A stretch of DNA of 64,000 nt. Source: Variovorax sp. PAMC28562 (lineage in GTDB: Bacteria; Pseudomonadota; Gammaproteobacteria; Burkholderiales; Burkholderiaceae_C). Below, piece by piece: positions 34,211 to 42,547 of this stretch. Both the position numbers and the translations under genes were made by a program. The stretch lies in contig NZ_CP060296.1 of NCBI RefSeq assembly GCF_014303735.1, forward strand, positions 310,001 through 374,000, in the 5' to 3' direction. Position 1 is the stretch's first letter. Each line of letters begins with the position of its first letter. The notes beneath the pieces were generated by a model. The model was not told where the DNA came from. It ran no database searches and saw only the letters and a program-made list of their open reading frames with translations.

Positions 34211-35431
34211 TCAACAGGTCACGGCAGCGCGTTGCATTGCCGACGCCGGCTCGGCGGACAGGCCCTGCCGGTACAACGTCGCGTGTCGCTCGGCACTGGC
34301 GGCCCAGCTGAAGCGGGCGATGAGGCGCTCGGCGGAGCGGGCAATCGCAGCCGGGTCGCGGTTTTTCAGCGCGCGATCGATCGCGTCGGCAATCGATGAC
34401 GGTTGCTCCGGATCGGCCCACTGGCAATCGGCCTCGGTGAGGTATTCCGTGAACGGCGCGATGCGCGACACCACCACCGGCGCGCCGCTCGCCAATGCTT
34501 CGAGCACGACCAAACCGAAACCCTCGTTGAGCGACGGCATGGCCACGACATCGGCCAGGCGATAGAGACCGGGCATGTCCGCATCGTCCAGCGGACCGGT
34601 CAGCACCACCGGCTGGTTGCGGCCGATGCGCAGTCCACTGGCATCGGCCAACGCCTTGAAGTCGCGCGTGTAGTGCGCGTGGTCGAGCAAGCTGGCACCG
34701 CCTGCGATCATTAGTTGCGCATCCGGCCTGCGCGCGCGCAGCAGCACGAAGGCTTCGAGCAGCCGCAGCGTGTTCTTGCGCGCTTCGACGCCGCCCACCG
34801 CCAGCACGACTGGCGCCCCCGTGCGCACGCCGAGCCGACGTGCCAGCGCCGCATCGGTGTCATGTGCGGTGGCGCTGAAGCGCTCGCTGTCGACGCCATT
34901 GCTCACCTCGGACGCATCGATGCCGTGCTGGCGCCGCAGGATGTCTTGCCACAACCGGCTCACGCAAAACACCTGGCGCGCACGACGAAAGCCGCGCGCC
35001 TGCCAGAACATCAACTGCGGCGATGCGAAGACTTCGAGGTGATGCACCGTCCGCGCGAAGCCATCGATCAGCCCTTCGTCCTGCAGGTTGGCCAGCGCGT
35101 TGCCGCCGATCGGGTCGTGCGTGTGCAGCACGTCGAACGGCTTCTTTTCGATCAGCGCAGACAAATGGGTGGTGAAGGCCTCGATGCGGCCGCCGACCAT
35201 CTCGACCATGTCGTGGGGCGTGCCACCGACCGGCACGAGTTGCGTGGCGCATCGCACCGGCCTGAAGAAACGTTGACCCGGCGTCGCGGGTGCCATCACC
35301 GTTACGTCGTGGCCGGCATCGTGCAGGGCATGCGCCAACTCGATGGTGTGGACCACGCCGCCGCGCGGGTTCACCGAGTGCGTCAACAGGCCGATGCGAA
35401 GCGGCTTCTTAAAGTCGAACGCTTCACGCAT
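34211..35431 (-). CDS. MSMEG_0565-type glycosyltransferase of the Nit1C cluster
   Basis: A 406-residue GT-B glycosyltransferase of family 4 type. The N-terminal domain has NPRGGVVHTIELAHAL and HTHDPIGG; the C-terminal domain has the donor-binding motif EGFGLVVLEALASGAPVVVS with the EX7E pair. It matches the glycosyltransferase found in the mycobacterial MSMEG_0565-0572 cluster. Its start overlaps the stop of the AIR-synthase-like gene by eight bases. Why a nitrile/cyanide nitrogen cluster needs a glycosyltransferase is unknown. Confidence 0.78.
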   Translation of the reverse strand: MREAFDFKKPLRIGLLTHSVNPRGGVVHTIELAHALHDAGHDVTVMAPATPGQRFFRPVRCATQLVPVGGTPHDMVEMVGGRIEAFTTHLSALIEKKPFDVLHTHDPIGGNALANLQDEGLIDGFARTVHHLEVFASPQLMFWQARGFRRARQVFCVSRLWQDILRRQHGIDASEVSNGVDSERFSATAHDTDAALARRLGVRTGAPVVLAVGGVEARKNTLRLLEAFVLLRARRPDAQLMIAGGASLLDHAHYTRDFKALADASGLRIGRNQPVVLTGPLDDADMPGLYRLADVVAMPSLNEGFGLVVLEALASGAPVVVSRIAPFTEYLTEADCQWADPEQPSSIADAIDRALKNRDPAAIARSAERLIARFSWAASAERHATLYRQGLSAEPASAMQRAAVTC

Positions 35432-36437
35432 GGGCCACCTGCACGTCGGACTCGGAGTCGGAGTCGGCAGCCTCGCAGATGAACGCGTCGCGCTGCAAGT
35501 CCCACAGCTCTTCGTGTTGCGAGCCCTGGCGCAACATGAGCTTGCGTGTGGCGTCGACATCGCCAACGACGGTAGCGGCCAGATCGCGCGCTGCAAAACG
35601 CGCGAGCACCGCGTCGACCTTGTCGGGCCGAACGCTGAGCACGAAACCGTAGCTGGGGAACGATGTCAGCCAGCGCAGCAGCGGCACGCCGGCAGGCCGC
35701 GGAATGGCATCGATGTCGATCGTCGCGCCGACGCCGGAGCATTCCAGCAGCATCAACGCCGTGCCGATGGCGCCGGCCATGCTGATGTCCTTGCCGGCCT
35801 CGCACAGCCCGTCTTCGGCCAGCAGCGGCAGGATTTCGAGATCGCCGCGCAGGCGCTCGCCGGGCGTCGCGGTCGAGGCATTCCAGTAGGGGAAAGGCTC
35901 TTCATAAGCGCCGCGCAAGTCGATCGCCATCACGAGGCGATCGCCTGGCCGCGCATCGAAACTCGTCAGTAATTTCTTCGCGCGACCAAGGATGGACACG
36001 GCCAGCTGGGGACGCTCGCTTCGGTTGTTGCTGTGACCGCCGACGATCGGCACGCCGTACTTCGCCGACGCCACCGCCATGCCCTTGAGCATTTCGTCCG
36101 CAGGCTGCATGCCCGCACTCCACAGCGCGTTGACGACGGCCGTCGGCCGGCCGCCCATCGCGTAAATGTCGCTCACGTTGACCATCACGCCGCAGTAGCC
36201 CGCGAACCACGGCATGCGGGTGATGAAGTCTTCGACCAGGCCCTCGATGGCGAAGAGAAGGTAGCCGCCATTGCCGTCGGGTATGGCGGCACAGTCGTCG
36301 CCGATGGGCACGGCTTGCGACAGGTCGGTCGTCCCGCCCGGAAGCGCCCGGCCGAGTGCGGTGACGATGTCGCTGATGTCGCGCTTGTGCGCGAAGCCGC
36401 GCGAGTCGCGCAATGCAGCAACGATGGCGTGCAGCAT
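35424..36437 (-). CDS. nitF: AIR synthase-like protein (sll0787 family) of the Nit1C cluster
   Basis: A 337-residue member of the AIRS/PurM/SelD fold. The ATP-binding signature is visible as VPIGDDCAAIPDG near residues 42-54 and a second conserved part as VMVNVSDIYAMGGRPTAVVNAL near 88-109. Members of this fold activate acyl or carboxamide groups by ATP-dependent phosphorylation. The sll0787-type subfamily is confined to Nit1C clusters. It starts seven bases after the GNAT gene. Confidence 0.8.
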   Translation of the reverse strand: MLHAIVAALRDSRGFAHKRDISDIVTALGRALPGGTTDLSQAVPIGDDCAAIPDGNGGYLLFAIEGLVEDFITRMPWFAGYCGVMVNVSDIYAMGGRPTAVVNALWSAGMQPADEMLKGMAVASAKYGVPIVGGHSNNRSERPQLAVSILGRAKKLLTSFDARPGDRLVMAIDLRGAYEEPFPYWNASTATPGERLRGDLEILPLLAEDGLCEAGKDISMAGAIGTALMLLECSGVGATIDIDAIPRPAGVPLLRWLTSFPSYGFVLSVRPDKVDAVLARFAARDLAATVVGDVDATRKLMLRQGSQHEELWDLQRDAFICEAADSDSESDVQVAHA

Positions 36438-36444
36438 GGGGGCC

Positions 36445-37050
36445 CTATTCAAGGCTGCGGCCCTCACCCTGCCCTCTCCCAGACGGAGAGGGGGAAGACG
36501 GACGACCCGCGCGGGAGACGAAGCCGCTGACCGGGTCATGGCAGGGCGGATAAAAGCACAAGTCCGGCTGCATCTCCACATGGGGTCTTCCATGAATCAT
36601 CAGCGCGCCCGTCGTATGCCAGTGCAGCTTCTGAAACAGCGCCTCGTTCTGCGACTGCACATGCGCCATGAACGTGTTGCACCCCTGCGCACGTGCGCGC
36701 GTCACCGCCAGCTTGATCAGCGTCGCGCCCAGATGGCCCTGGTTCCTGAACGCCGCGTGCACCGCAAGTCGCGAGCCCCACCAAACACCGGGCGATGCTT
36801 CATGGATGCGCACCGTGCCGACCACCTGATCCGGCATGCCACCGATGCACGACATCGCAACCAGCAACTGCGCGTGCTCATCGATGCCATCACGATCGTC
36901 GCCGATGAAGATGCCCTGCTCGATGCAAAACACGGCGCGGCGCAAGGCATGCGCCTCGTCGCGCTCCCAGCGCTGCGCAGCCTCGCGCACGAGGAATTCG
37001 ACCGGCGCGTAGTGCACCACAGGGTCGACGATGTCATCGATGCAGCTCAT
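36445..37050 (-). CDS. nitE: Nit1C N-acetyltransferase (MSMEG_0567/sll0786 family)
   Basis: A 201-residue GNAT. The acetyl-CoA pyrophosphate loop is RNQGHLGATL near residues 102-111. Family marks include ALRRAVFCIEQGIF and the C-terminal QPDLCFYPPCHDPVSGF. The final 22 residues (RAGRPSSPSPSGRGQGEGRS) do not look like GNAT sequence; they read through an intergenic repeat at 36459-36498, so the native C-terminus was probably shorter. The substrate is unknown. Confidence 0.8.
   Translation of the reverse strand: MSCIDDIVDPVVHYAPVEFLVREAAQRWERDEAHALRRAVFCIEQGIFIGDDRDGIDEHAQLLVAMSCIGGMPDQVVGTVRIHEASPGVWWGSRLAVHAAFRNQGHLGATLIKLAVTRARAQGCNTFMAHVQSQNEALFQKLHWHTTGALMIHGRPHVEMQPDLCFYPPCHDPVSGFVSRAGRPSSPSPSGRGQGEGRSLE
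36459..36498. repeat. GC-rich intergenic repeat with hairpin
   Basis: CCCTCACCCTGCCCTCTCCC then AGACGGAGAGGGGGAAGAC. CCCTCTCC at 36472-36479 pairs with GGAGAGGG at 36485-36492. This CCCTCACCC...CCCTCTCCC...GGAGAGGG type of element is widespread between genes in GC-rich proteobacteria. It sits at the nitE/nitF junction and supplies the last codons of nitE. No second copy was noticed in the window. Confidence 0.6.
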
Positions 37051-37080
37051 GGTGGGCTCCTTCTTTCGAATGGTTTCGAG

Positions 37081-38199
37081 TCAGGACTCGTACACCGACA
37101 GCGAGGAGCAGGCGCCGCATTTTCCGCAGCCGGCCTTGATGTCGCTCGAACGCAGGTTGTGGGCAACGACGCGCTGGCCCAGCGGCTGGAGGATCGACTT
37201 CATGAACTCCGGCGTCGGCGCGGGATGGTCTTCCAACGGGGTGCCACTGATCGGCACGAACGGCACCACGAACGGGTACACGCCCATCGTGAGCAGCGTG
37301 TCGCAGATCTCGAGGATGGCTTCGCGCGTGTCGCCGAGCCCGGCCAGTATGTAGGTGCTGACCTGGCCACGCCCGAACACGCCGACCGCTGCCTCGAACG
37401 CGCTCATGTAGCGCGAGATCGGCACGCTGGCCTTGCCCGGCATGATCTTCTCGCGCACCGACTGCGTCACCACTTCGAGGTGCATGCCGAGTGTGTCGAT
37501 GCCAGCCGCCTTCATGCGGTGGAACCACTGGTCGTCGTCCGGCGGTTCGCACTGACCCTGGATCGGAATGTCGACCGCGGCCTTGATCGCGAATGCGCTC
37601 TCGCACAGGATGGCCGCACCGCGGTCGGTCGCATTGGGCGTGCCCGTCGTCAGCACCATGTGCTTGACGCCGTCGAGCAGCACCGCGGCGCGCGCCACTT
37701 CGGCCAGCTGCTCGGGTGTCTTGCGCGCCACCGTGCGACCGGCTGCCAGCGACTGCCCGATCGCGCAGAACTTGCAGGTCTTCTTGCGGCTCTCGTAGCG
37801 GATGCAGGTCTGCAGCACCGTTGTCGCAAGGACGTCGGAGCCATGCAGCGTCGCGATGTGCGAGTAGGGCACGCCGTCGAAAGTCTGCATCGAATAGAAG
37901 CGTGGTTGCTTCGGGAAGCTGATGCTCGCGATGGGAATCGCACCGCGCGTGATGGTGCTCATACCCTGCGCGTCGGGTGCCTGCGCGGTGAAGGGCGAGT
38001 TCCACGCGGTCGACGTATGCACCGGCACCATGATCGTGTGACCGTCCACCGTGACGGCCTTGTGGTCCGATGGGCCGGCACCGCCGCGGCGGCTGGCCGC
38101 GCCGGCCGAAGGATCAACCAGCCGCAACCCGAAGGACTGCAACTCGGTCATCAGTTGCCGGCTCGACGGAGAGGTTGGCGTTGCGGTCGGTGTAGTCAT
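37081..38199 (-). CDS. nitD: Nit1C radical SAM protein (MSMEG_0568 family)
   Basis: A 372-residue radical SAM protein. The cluster-binding cysteines appear as Cys132, Cys142 and Cys145 (C-X9-C-X2-C in [14 protein letters not shown]), a spacing unlike the usual CX3CX2C. Three more at the extreme C-terminus, Cys358, Cys361 and Cys364 (CGKCGAC), may bind an auxiliary Fe-S cluster. The start at 38199 overlaps the nitrilase gene by 86 bases; an internal ATG at 38151 would still overlap. The reaction is unknown. Confidence 0.82.
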   Translation of the reverse strand: MTTPTATPTSPSSRQLMTELQSFGLRLVDPSAGAASRRGGAGPSDHKAVTVDGHTIMVPVHTSTAWNSPFTAQAPDAQGMSTITRGAIPIASISFPKQPRFYSMQTFDGVPYSHIATLHGSDVLATTVLQTCIRYESRKKTCKFCAIGQSLAAGRTVARKTPEQLAEVARAAVLLDGVKHMVLTTGTPNATDRGAAILCESAFAIKAAVDIPIQGQCEPPDDDQWFHRMKAAGIDTLGMHLEVVTQSVREKIMPGKASVPISRYMSAFEAAVGVFGRGQVSTYILAGLGDTREAILEICDTLLTMGVYPFVVPFVPISGTPLEDHPAPTPEFMKSILQPLGQRVVAHNLRSSDIKAGCGKCGACSSLSVYES

Positions 38200-39190
38200 G
38201 GCGATGTCCGGTGGAAGAAGAAGAACCGAAAGAACCGTTGGAAAGCTCGGCGGCGGCCGGCATGGCGAACGTGGTCGTGGCAGGACGCTCGTTGATCGCC
38301 AGGCTCAGCAGTTCGGGCCGCGCGTAGTGACCGACCGAATCCATCATTCGTTTGCGCTTGGTGATCAGCGCCATGTCGAGGTCGGCGATGACCATGCCTT
38401 CGCCGTCGGTCAGCGGCGCTGCGAGGTGCTTGCCTTCGGGCGAGACGATGGCCGTGTGGCAACCGCCGCGCAGCGCCTTTTGCAAACCGGTGTCGGGCGT
38501 GATCGCGACGATCTGTTCATCGGTCAGCCAGCCGGTCGCGTTCACCACGAAGCAACCCGACTCGAGCGCGTGATGGCGGATGGTCACTTCCATCTGCTCC
38601 GCGAAGATCGGCCCGACCAAGGAGCCGGGGAACTGCGCGCAATGGATTTCTTCGTGCTGCGCCATCAGCGCATAGCGAGCCAACGGGTTGTAGTGCTCCC
38701 AGCAGGCCAGCGCGCCGACGCGGCCGACGGCGGTGTCGACCACCTTGAGGCCGGCCGCATCGCCCTGGCCCCAGATCATTCGCTCGTGGTACGTCGGCGT
38801 GATCTTGCGGCGCTTGAGCGCGAGCGTGCCGTCGGCGTCGAACACCAGTTGCGTGTTGTAGAGGCTGCCATGGTCACGCTCGTTGACGCCGAGCACCACT
38901 ACCACGCCGCGCGCCCGCGCCCGCTCCGCCACGGCCAGCGTGACCGGGCCCGGCACCACCACCGACCGCTCCATCAGCCGGATGTGCGCCGGCCCCTGCT
39001 GCACCGGTGGCTGCACGAAGGAGAAGTACGGGTAGTACGGCACGAAGGTCTCCGGAAAGACCATCAGCTGCACGCCCTTGCCCGCGGCCTCGTCGATCGC
39101 CTCGCACACCTTGTTCAGGGTGCCGTCATGGCTCTCGAAGTCGGGCGATATCTGTACCGCTGCGGCGCGGACGATGCGTGGCGATGTCAT
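38114..39190 (-). CDS. nitC: Nit1C nitrilase (sll0784 family)
   Basis: A 358-residue carbon-nitrogen hydrolase. The Glu-Lys-Cys triad is visible as Glu47 in [11 protein letters not shown], Lys129 in [13 protein letters not shown] and Cys163 in [10 protein letters not shown], which is the nitrilase rather than amidase form. It converts a nitrile to acid and ammonia. The last 35 or so residues (from SSSTGHRHD) are not nitrilase-like and lie over the start of nitD. It follows the MSMEG_0572-type gene by 13 bases. Confidence 0.88.
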   Translation of the reverse strand: MTSPRIVRAAAVQISPDFESHDGTLNKVCEAIDEAAGKGVQLMVFPETFVPYYPYFSFVQPPVQQGPAHIRLMERSVVVPGPVTLAVAERARARGVVVVLGVNERDHGSLYNTQLVFDADGTLALKRRKITPTYHERMIWGQGDAAGLKVVDTAVGRVGALACWEHYNPLARYALMAQHEEIHCAQFPGSLVGPIFAEQMEVTIRHHALESGCFVVNATGWLTDEQIVAITPDTGLQKALRGGCHTAIVSPEGKHLAAPLTDGEGMVIADLDMALITKRKRMMDSVGHYARPELLSLAINERPATTTFAMPAAAELSNGSFGSSSSTGHRHDYTDRNANLSVEPATDDRVAVLRVAAG

Positions 39191-39203
39191 GGCAGCGCGA
39201 CGC

Positions 39204-39686
39204 TTACAGGGTCCAGGTGTCGAGGATGAAGGCGTTGGCCTTGCGGTGCAGCAGCACGATGTCGAGCACGTCGAGCGGGCTGATCGGCACGATGCCCGGA
39301 ATCAGCGAGCCTTCGCCATGGCCGTACAGGGCCTGCAGCGCAAAGCGGCAGGCGTAGACCTTGCCGCCCTCTTCCATGAACTTGGTGATCTGCTTGTTGA
39401 AGTTCTGATGACCGGGGAAAGCCTCGTCGCCCAGCGTCGGGAAACCGCGCTGCACGCCGAGCGTGACGCCGGGGCCGTACAGCAGGATGGTGGTGTCGAA
39501 ACCCTTGCGCTTCAGCCGTGTGGCCTGCAGCAGATTGACGAAACCGATCGAGCCTTCGAAGGCGACGGTGTGGAAGGTGACCAGGGCCTTCTCGCCCGGT
39601 TCGGCCTTGACGTCTTCGAAGACTTTTTCTTCGTAGTCGACAAGGTGATCGCCAGTGACGTTCGGTGCTTTGGTGACTTTGGGCAT
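39204..39686 (-). CDS. nitB: Nit1C first-gene protein (MSMEG_0572/sll0783 family)
   Basis: A 160-residue soluble protein, first gene of the operon. The core resembles a DsrE-like fold: [24 protein letters not shown] and [19 protein letters not shown], with one Cys in [14 protein letters not shown]. The family is known from Nit1C clusters, where it is named a nitrogen starvation response protein. The role is unknown. It faces the divergent MocR gene across 422 bases rich in repeats. Confidence 0.78.
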   Translation of the reverse strand: MPKVTKAPNVTGDHLVDYEEKVFEDVKAEPGEKALVTFHTVAFEGSIGFVNLLQATRLKRKGFDTTILLYGPGVTLGVQRGFPTLGDEAFPGHQNFNKQITKFMEEGGKVYACRFALQALYGHGEGSLIPGIVPISPLDVLDIVLLHRKANAFILDTWTL

Positions 39687-39783
39687 GGTGTGTTCCGGTT
39701 GAAAAGTGGACTAAAAAACGAGAGGGACGATGTGCTGCTCGCCCTTCGAATTCGCACGCTTTGTGCCACTCGAAACCCGTGTG

Positions 39784-40080
39784 GATGCGATCAACCTGCA
39801 ATCAATCAATCGCAGTGCGCCATCCGGGACCTCGAAAGAATTTCAGGCGCTCTTTTCAATGGCTGGGTGCGCCCTGCAGACAGCCTTCGAGGCCTCGCCA
39901 TGCACACCGTTGATGCGCTTTCGATGCGATCAATGCACCCGATCAATGGACTTGAATGCACACGTTCGAGGCATTGATCGCTCGCCTGCGCTCCATACGG
40001 CTCGTTTTGGTCGGCACGGAACCTGCGTTCACCAATCGCAATCACCGATCGCATCCGATGCGATCAATGGATGCGATCAA
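39784..40080. repeat. array of 11-bp GATGCGATCAA motifs, candidate MocR operators
   Basis: The 422-base gap 39687-40108 holds no credible gene but four perfect copies of GATGCGATCAA, at 39784-39794, 39923-39933, 40057-40067 and 40070-40080. The last two are 13 bases apart and directly preceded by an inverted GATCGCATC at 40047-40055. Weaker relatives are CGATCAATGG at 39940-39949, inverted CATTGATCG at 39972-39980 and inverted TCAATCGCA at 39806-39814. Direct plus inverted repeats near the divergent regulator gene are typical of MocR/GntR operators. The motif is not seen elsewhere in the window. Confidence 0.72.
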
Positions 40081-40108
40081 CTCACAGTGAACCCGCCATG
40101 AGCAACAC

Positions 40109-41509
40109 ATGACCAAACTCTCGCATCATTGGCAGCGCAAGCTCGACACGAGCAGCAAGCCCGCCTACCTGTTGCTCGCCGATCTGATTGCCGACGACAT
40201 CCGCACAGGCCGGCTGACGGCGCGCGACCAGCTCCCCACGCTGCGCGACCTCGCGGTCGATTTGCGGCTCAACTACACGACGGTGGCGCGCGGCTACGCG
40301 GAGGCGCGCAAGCGCGGCCTCATCGACTCGCGCTCGGGCACCGGCAGCTTCATACGCGGCAGCAGCCCCGCGCTGCCCTTGCGCGGCGGCAGCGGTGCCG
40401 AGATGACGATGAACCTGCCGCCCGAGCCGCAGGACGCCGGCCTGCTCGGACGCATGCATGAGAGCGCCGCTCGCGTGATGGCCGATTCCGACCTGTGGGA
40501 TCTGCTGCGCTACCAGGACTTCGGCGGCTCCGTGCGCGACCGCGAGGCCGGCATGCAGTGGCTGCGGCCGCGCGTACCCGATTGCCGGCTCGACCAGATG
40601 CTGGTATGCCCCGGCATCCACAGCGTGCTGGCGGCGGTGTTCTCGCAACTCGCACGACCGGGCGAACTGATCTGCGTCGAGGCGCTGACCTATCCGGGCG
40701 TGAAGGCGATCTCGACGCAGTTGGGCATCCAGCTGCATGCGCTGCAGCTCGACGAAGAAGGCCCGATGGGCGATGCCTTCGAGCACGCCTGCAAAACGCT
40801 CAAGCCCAAGGCGCTCTACGTCAACCCGACCCTCAACAACCCGACCACCGCGACGATCTCTCGCGCGCGTCGCGAAGCGCTGGCCGACATCGCCTTGCGC
40901 TACGCCATTCCGATCATCGAAGACGACGCCTACGCGATGATTCCGCGCCAGGTGCCACCGACCTTCGCCAGCCTGGCGCCCGACCTCACCTACTACATCA
41001 CCGGCTTTTCGAAGACGCTGGGTGCGGGGCTGCGCAACGCCTACGTGCGCTCGCCGAACGCGCGGCAATCGCAACGCCTGGCTGGCGCACTGCGCGCCAC
41101 CACGGTCATGGCGTCGCCCATCACCAACGCGCTCGCCACGCTGTGGGTCGAAGACGGCACCGCCGACGAAATGCTGGTCGCGGTGCGCAACGAATCGAAC
41201 GCGCGCCAGGCGCTGGCGGTCAAGCACCTGGCCGACCACGGCATCAACGGCTCCGATCAACAGACCGAGGGCTTTCATTTGTGGCTGCCGTTGACCTCGG
41301 CGTGGAGCACCGTCGAATTCGCCTCGTATCTGCGCAGCCAGAACGTCGGCGTGGTCGCGAGCGCGGCCTTCTCTACCGATGGGGCGCCGCCGGACGCGGT
41401 GCGCATCTGCCTCGGCGGGCCGATGTCTCGCGAAGAGTGCGATCAGGCCCTGCGACTGGTCGCCGATACGCTGACGCATCCCCTGCATCCGCACGCAACG
41501 GTGACATGA
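40109..41509 (+). CDS. MocR-family regulator (GntR HTH fused to PLP aminotransferase)
   Basis: A 466-residue fusion. The N-terminal GntR winged helix spans about residues 15-80, with RDQLPTLRDLAVDLRLNYTTVARGY. A class I aminotransferase-like domain follows; Lys302 in TGFSKTLGAGLRNAY should bind pyridoxal phosphate. Such proteins act as PLP- and amino-compound-responsive regulators. It is divergent from the Nit1C operon, so it probably controls it through the 11-bp repeats between them. Confidence 0.87.
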   Translation: MTKLSHHWQRKLDTSSKPAYLLLADLIADDIRTGRLTARDQLPTLRDLAVDLRLNYTTVARGYAEARKRGLIDSRSGTGSFIRGSSPALPLRGGSGAEMTMNLPPEPQDAGLLGRMHESAARVMADSDLWDLLRYQDFGGSVRDREAGMQWLRPRVPDCRLDQMLVCPGIHSVLAAVFSQLARPGELICVEALTYPGVKAISTQLGIQLHALQLDEEGPMGDAFEHACKTLKPKALYVNPTLNNPTTATISRARREALADIALRYAIPIIEDDAYAMIPRQVPPTFASLAPDLTYYITGFSKTLGAGLRNAYVRSPNARQSQRLAGALRATTVMASPITNALATLWVEDGTADEMLVAVRNESNARQALAVKHLADHGINGSDQQTEGFHLWLPLTSAWSTVEFASYLRSQNVGVVASAAFSTDGAPPDAVRICLGGPMSREECDQALRLVADTLTHPLHPHATVT

Positions 41510-41636
41510 GGCACGGACTCGCGCCCAGCCCTGACCGCCTGTAGGCACACGCCCACGTGCGCGAGATGCGTTATCCGGCAGCAAAGTCCCAGGGCAAACC
41601 ATTAAGGTCATGACTCACCAACATACGGAGACCTTC

Positions 41637-41714
41637 ATGAAAAGCATCATTCTTTGGCTGTGCGGCGTCCCGCTCATCGTCATCATCGGTCTGAAGGTTT
41701 TCGGCGTCTTTTGA
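41637..41714 (+). CDS. 25-residue membrane peptide
   Basis: The peptide MKSIILWLCGVPLIVIIGLK plus VFGVF is a single transmembrane helix with a basic second residue. GGAGA lies seven bases before the ATG and an intrinsic terminator follows after 46 bases, so it has its own expression signals. Very small hydrophobic proteins starting like this are, as far as I recall, conserved in related betaproteobacteria without known function. Confidence 0.55.
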   Translation: MKSIILWLCGVPLIVIIGLKVFGVF

Positions 41715-41760
41715 GATTCGACAGGTTCCTCCTCCCGGCGCCTCTCTGGCGTCGTTCCAT

Positions 41761-41785
41761 AGCGCCCTTCGGGGCGCTTTTTTTT
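41761..41785. terminator. intrinsic terminator with UUCG tetraloop
   Basis: AGCGCCC and GGGCGCT pair around TTCG, followed by seven T residues. It ends the transcript of the 25-residue peptide and possibly mocR. It lies three bases before the end of the convergent plsC gene. Confidence 0.88.
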
Positions 41786-41787
41786 GG

Positions 41788-42531
41788 TCAGAACGTTTCG
41801 CGACGAAGTTGTTGAACGTCTTCATGCAGCGACTTCGCCCAACTGCGCCGCTCCCGTCCGTACGCCGATTGCGGCTCGCCGAACCGGACGATGGCCAGCA
41901 ACGGCGGTGCCGTCAGCGTGTTCCACAACGAGGTGACGAGGTTGTCGTCGTCGATGTAGCGCGGCGCCTGGCTGGTCTCGCCGGTGGCGGCATCGGCAAA
42001 GCGAATCGCAGCGGGCTGGATCGGCGCATCGGCTGAAATAGCGGCCTGCATGAGGTTGGCATGGAACGGCAACAGCCCGTGGCCATCGCTGGTCGTGCCC
42101 TCGGGAAAGATCGCGATCAGGTCGCCTTGGCGCAACGCGTCGGTCATGTGATGCACCACGCGCAGCGCGTCGCGTCGCCGCTCACGCTCGATATAGAGCG
42201 ACCCCGCGCCGGTCGACAACATGCCGATGAGCGGCCAATGCCTGACGCCGGCTTTCGAGACGAAGCGCACGTGGCGTGCCGCGTGGATCGCGAGGATGTC
42301 GAGCCACGACAGGTGGTTGCACACCAGCAGCACCGGCCCGCCCGCAGGTGGCGTGCCCTGCACCGTGAGCTGCACTCCCATGAGTGCCAGCATGCGCGTT
42401 GCCCACTGCTGCACGGCCGCCTCGCGTTGCGCCGGGGTCATTGCCGGAAACTTGAAGCGGATAGTCCACCAGCCGCCGAGCGCATGGCCGACGGCGCGAA
42501 GCAATTTCCAGGAAGCGGAGAGTTGACGCAT
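41788..42531 (-). CDS. plsC: 1-acyl-sn-glycerol-3-phosphate acyltransferase
   Basis: A 247-residue PlsC-type acyltransferase that makes phosphatidate from lysophosphatidate. The HX4D motif is NHLSWLD (His73, Asp78), the acceptor motif FPEGT is at 142-146, and LYIER lies between them. A short hydrophobic N-terminus would bind it to the inner membrane. I chose the ATG at 42531 (MRQLSASW). The frame is open further upstream but then overlaps the pyrimidine gene by over 80 bases. Confidence 0.82.
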   Translation of the reverse strand: MRQLSASWKLLRAVGHALGGWWTIRFKFPAMTPAQREAAVQQWATRMLALMGVQLTVQGTPPAGGPVLLVCNHLSWLDILAIHAARHVRFVSKAGVRHWPLIGMLSTGAGSLYIERERRRDALRVVHHMTDALRQGDLIAIFPEGTTSDGHGLLPFHANLMQAAISADAPIQPAAIRFADAATGETSQAPRYIDDDNLVTSLWNTLTAPPLLAIVRFGEPQSAYGRERRSWAKSLHEDVQQLRRETF

Positions 42532-42547
42532 GCGCGAAGTCGGCGCT

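Noticed and set aside
39784..40080. Repeats as a CRISPR array
   Set aside because: The units are only 11 bases, irregularly spaced (139, 134 and 13 bases) and lie in a divergent promoter with no cas genes, so an operator array is the better reading.
39730..40101. 123-codon open frame in the nitB-mocR gap
   Set aside because: It runs across the repeated GATGCGATCAA sites, lacks a ribosome site and a protein-like composition, and would fill the only space for two promoters.
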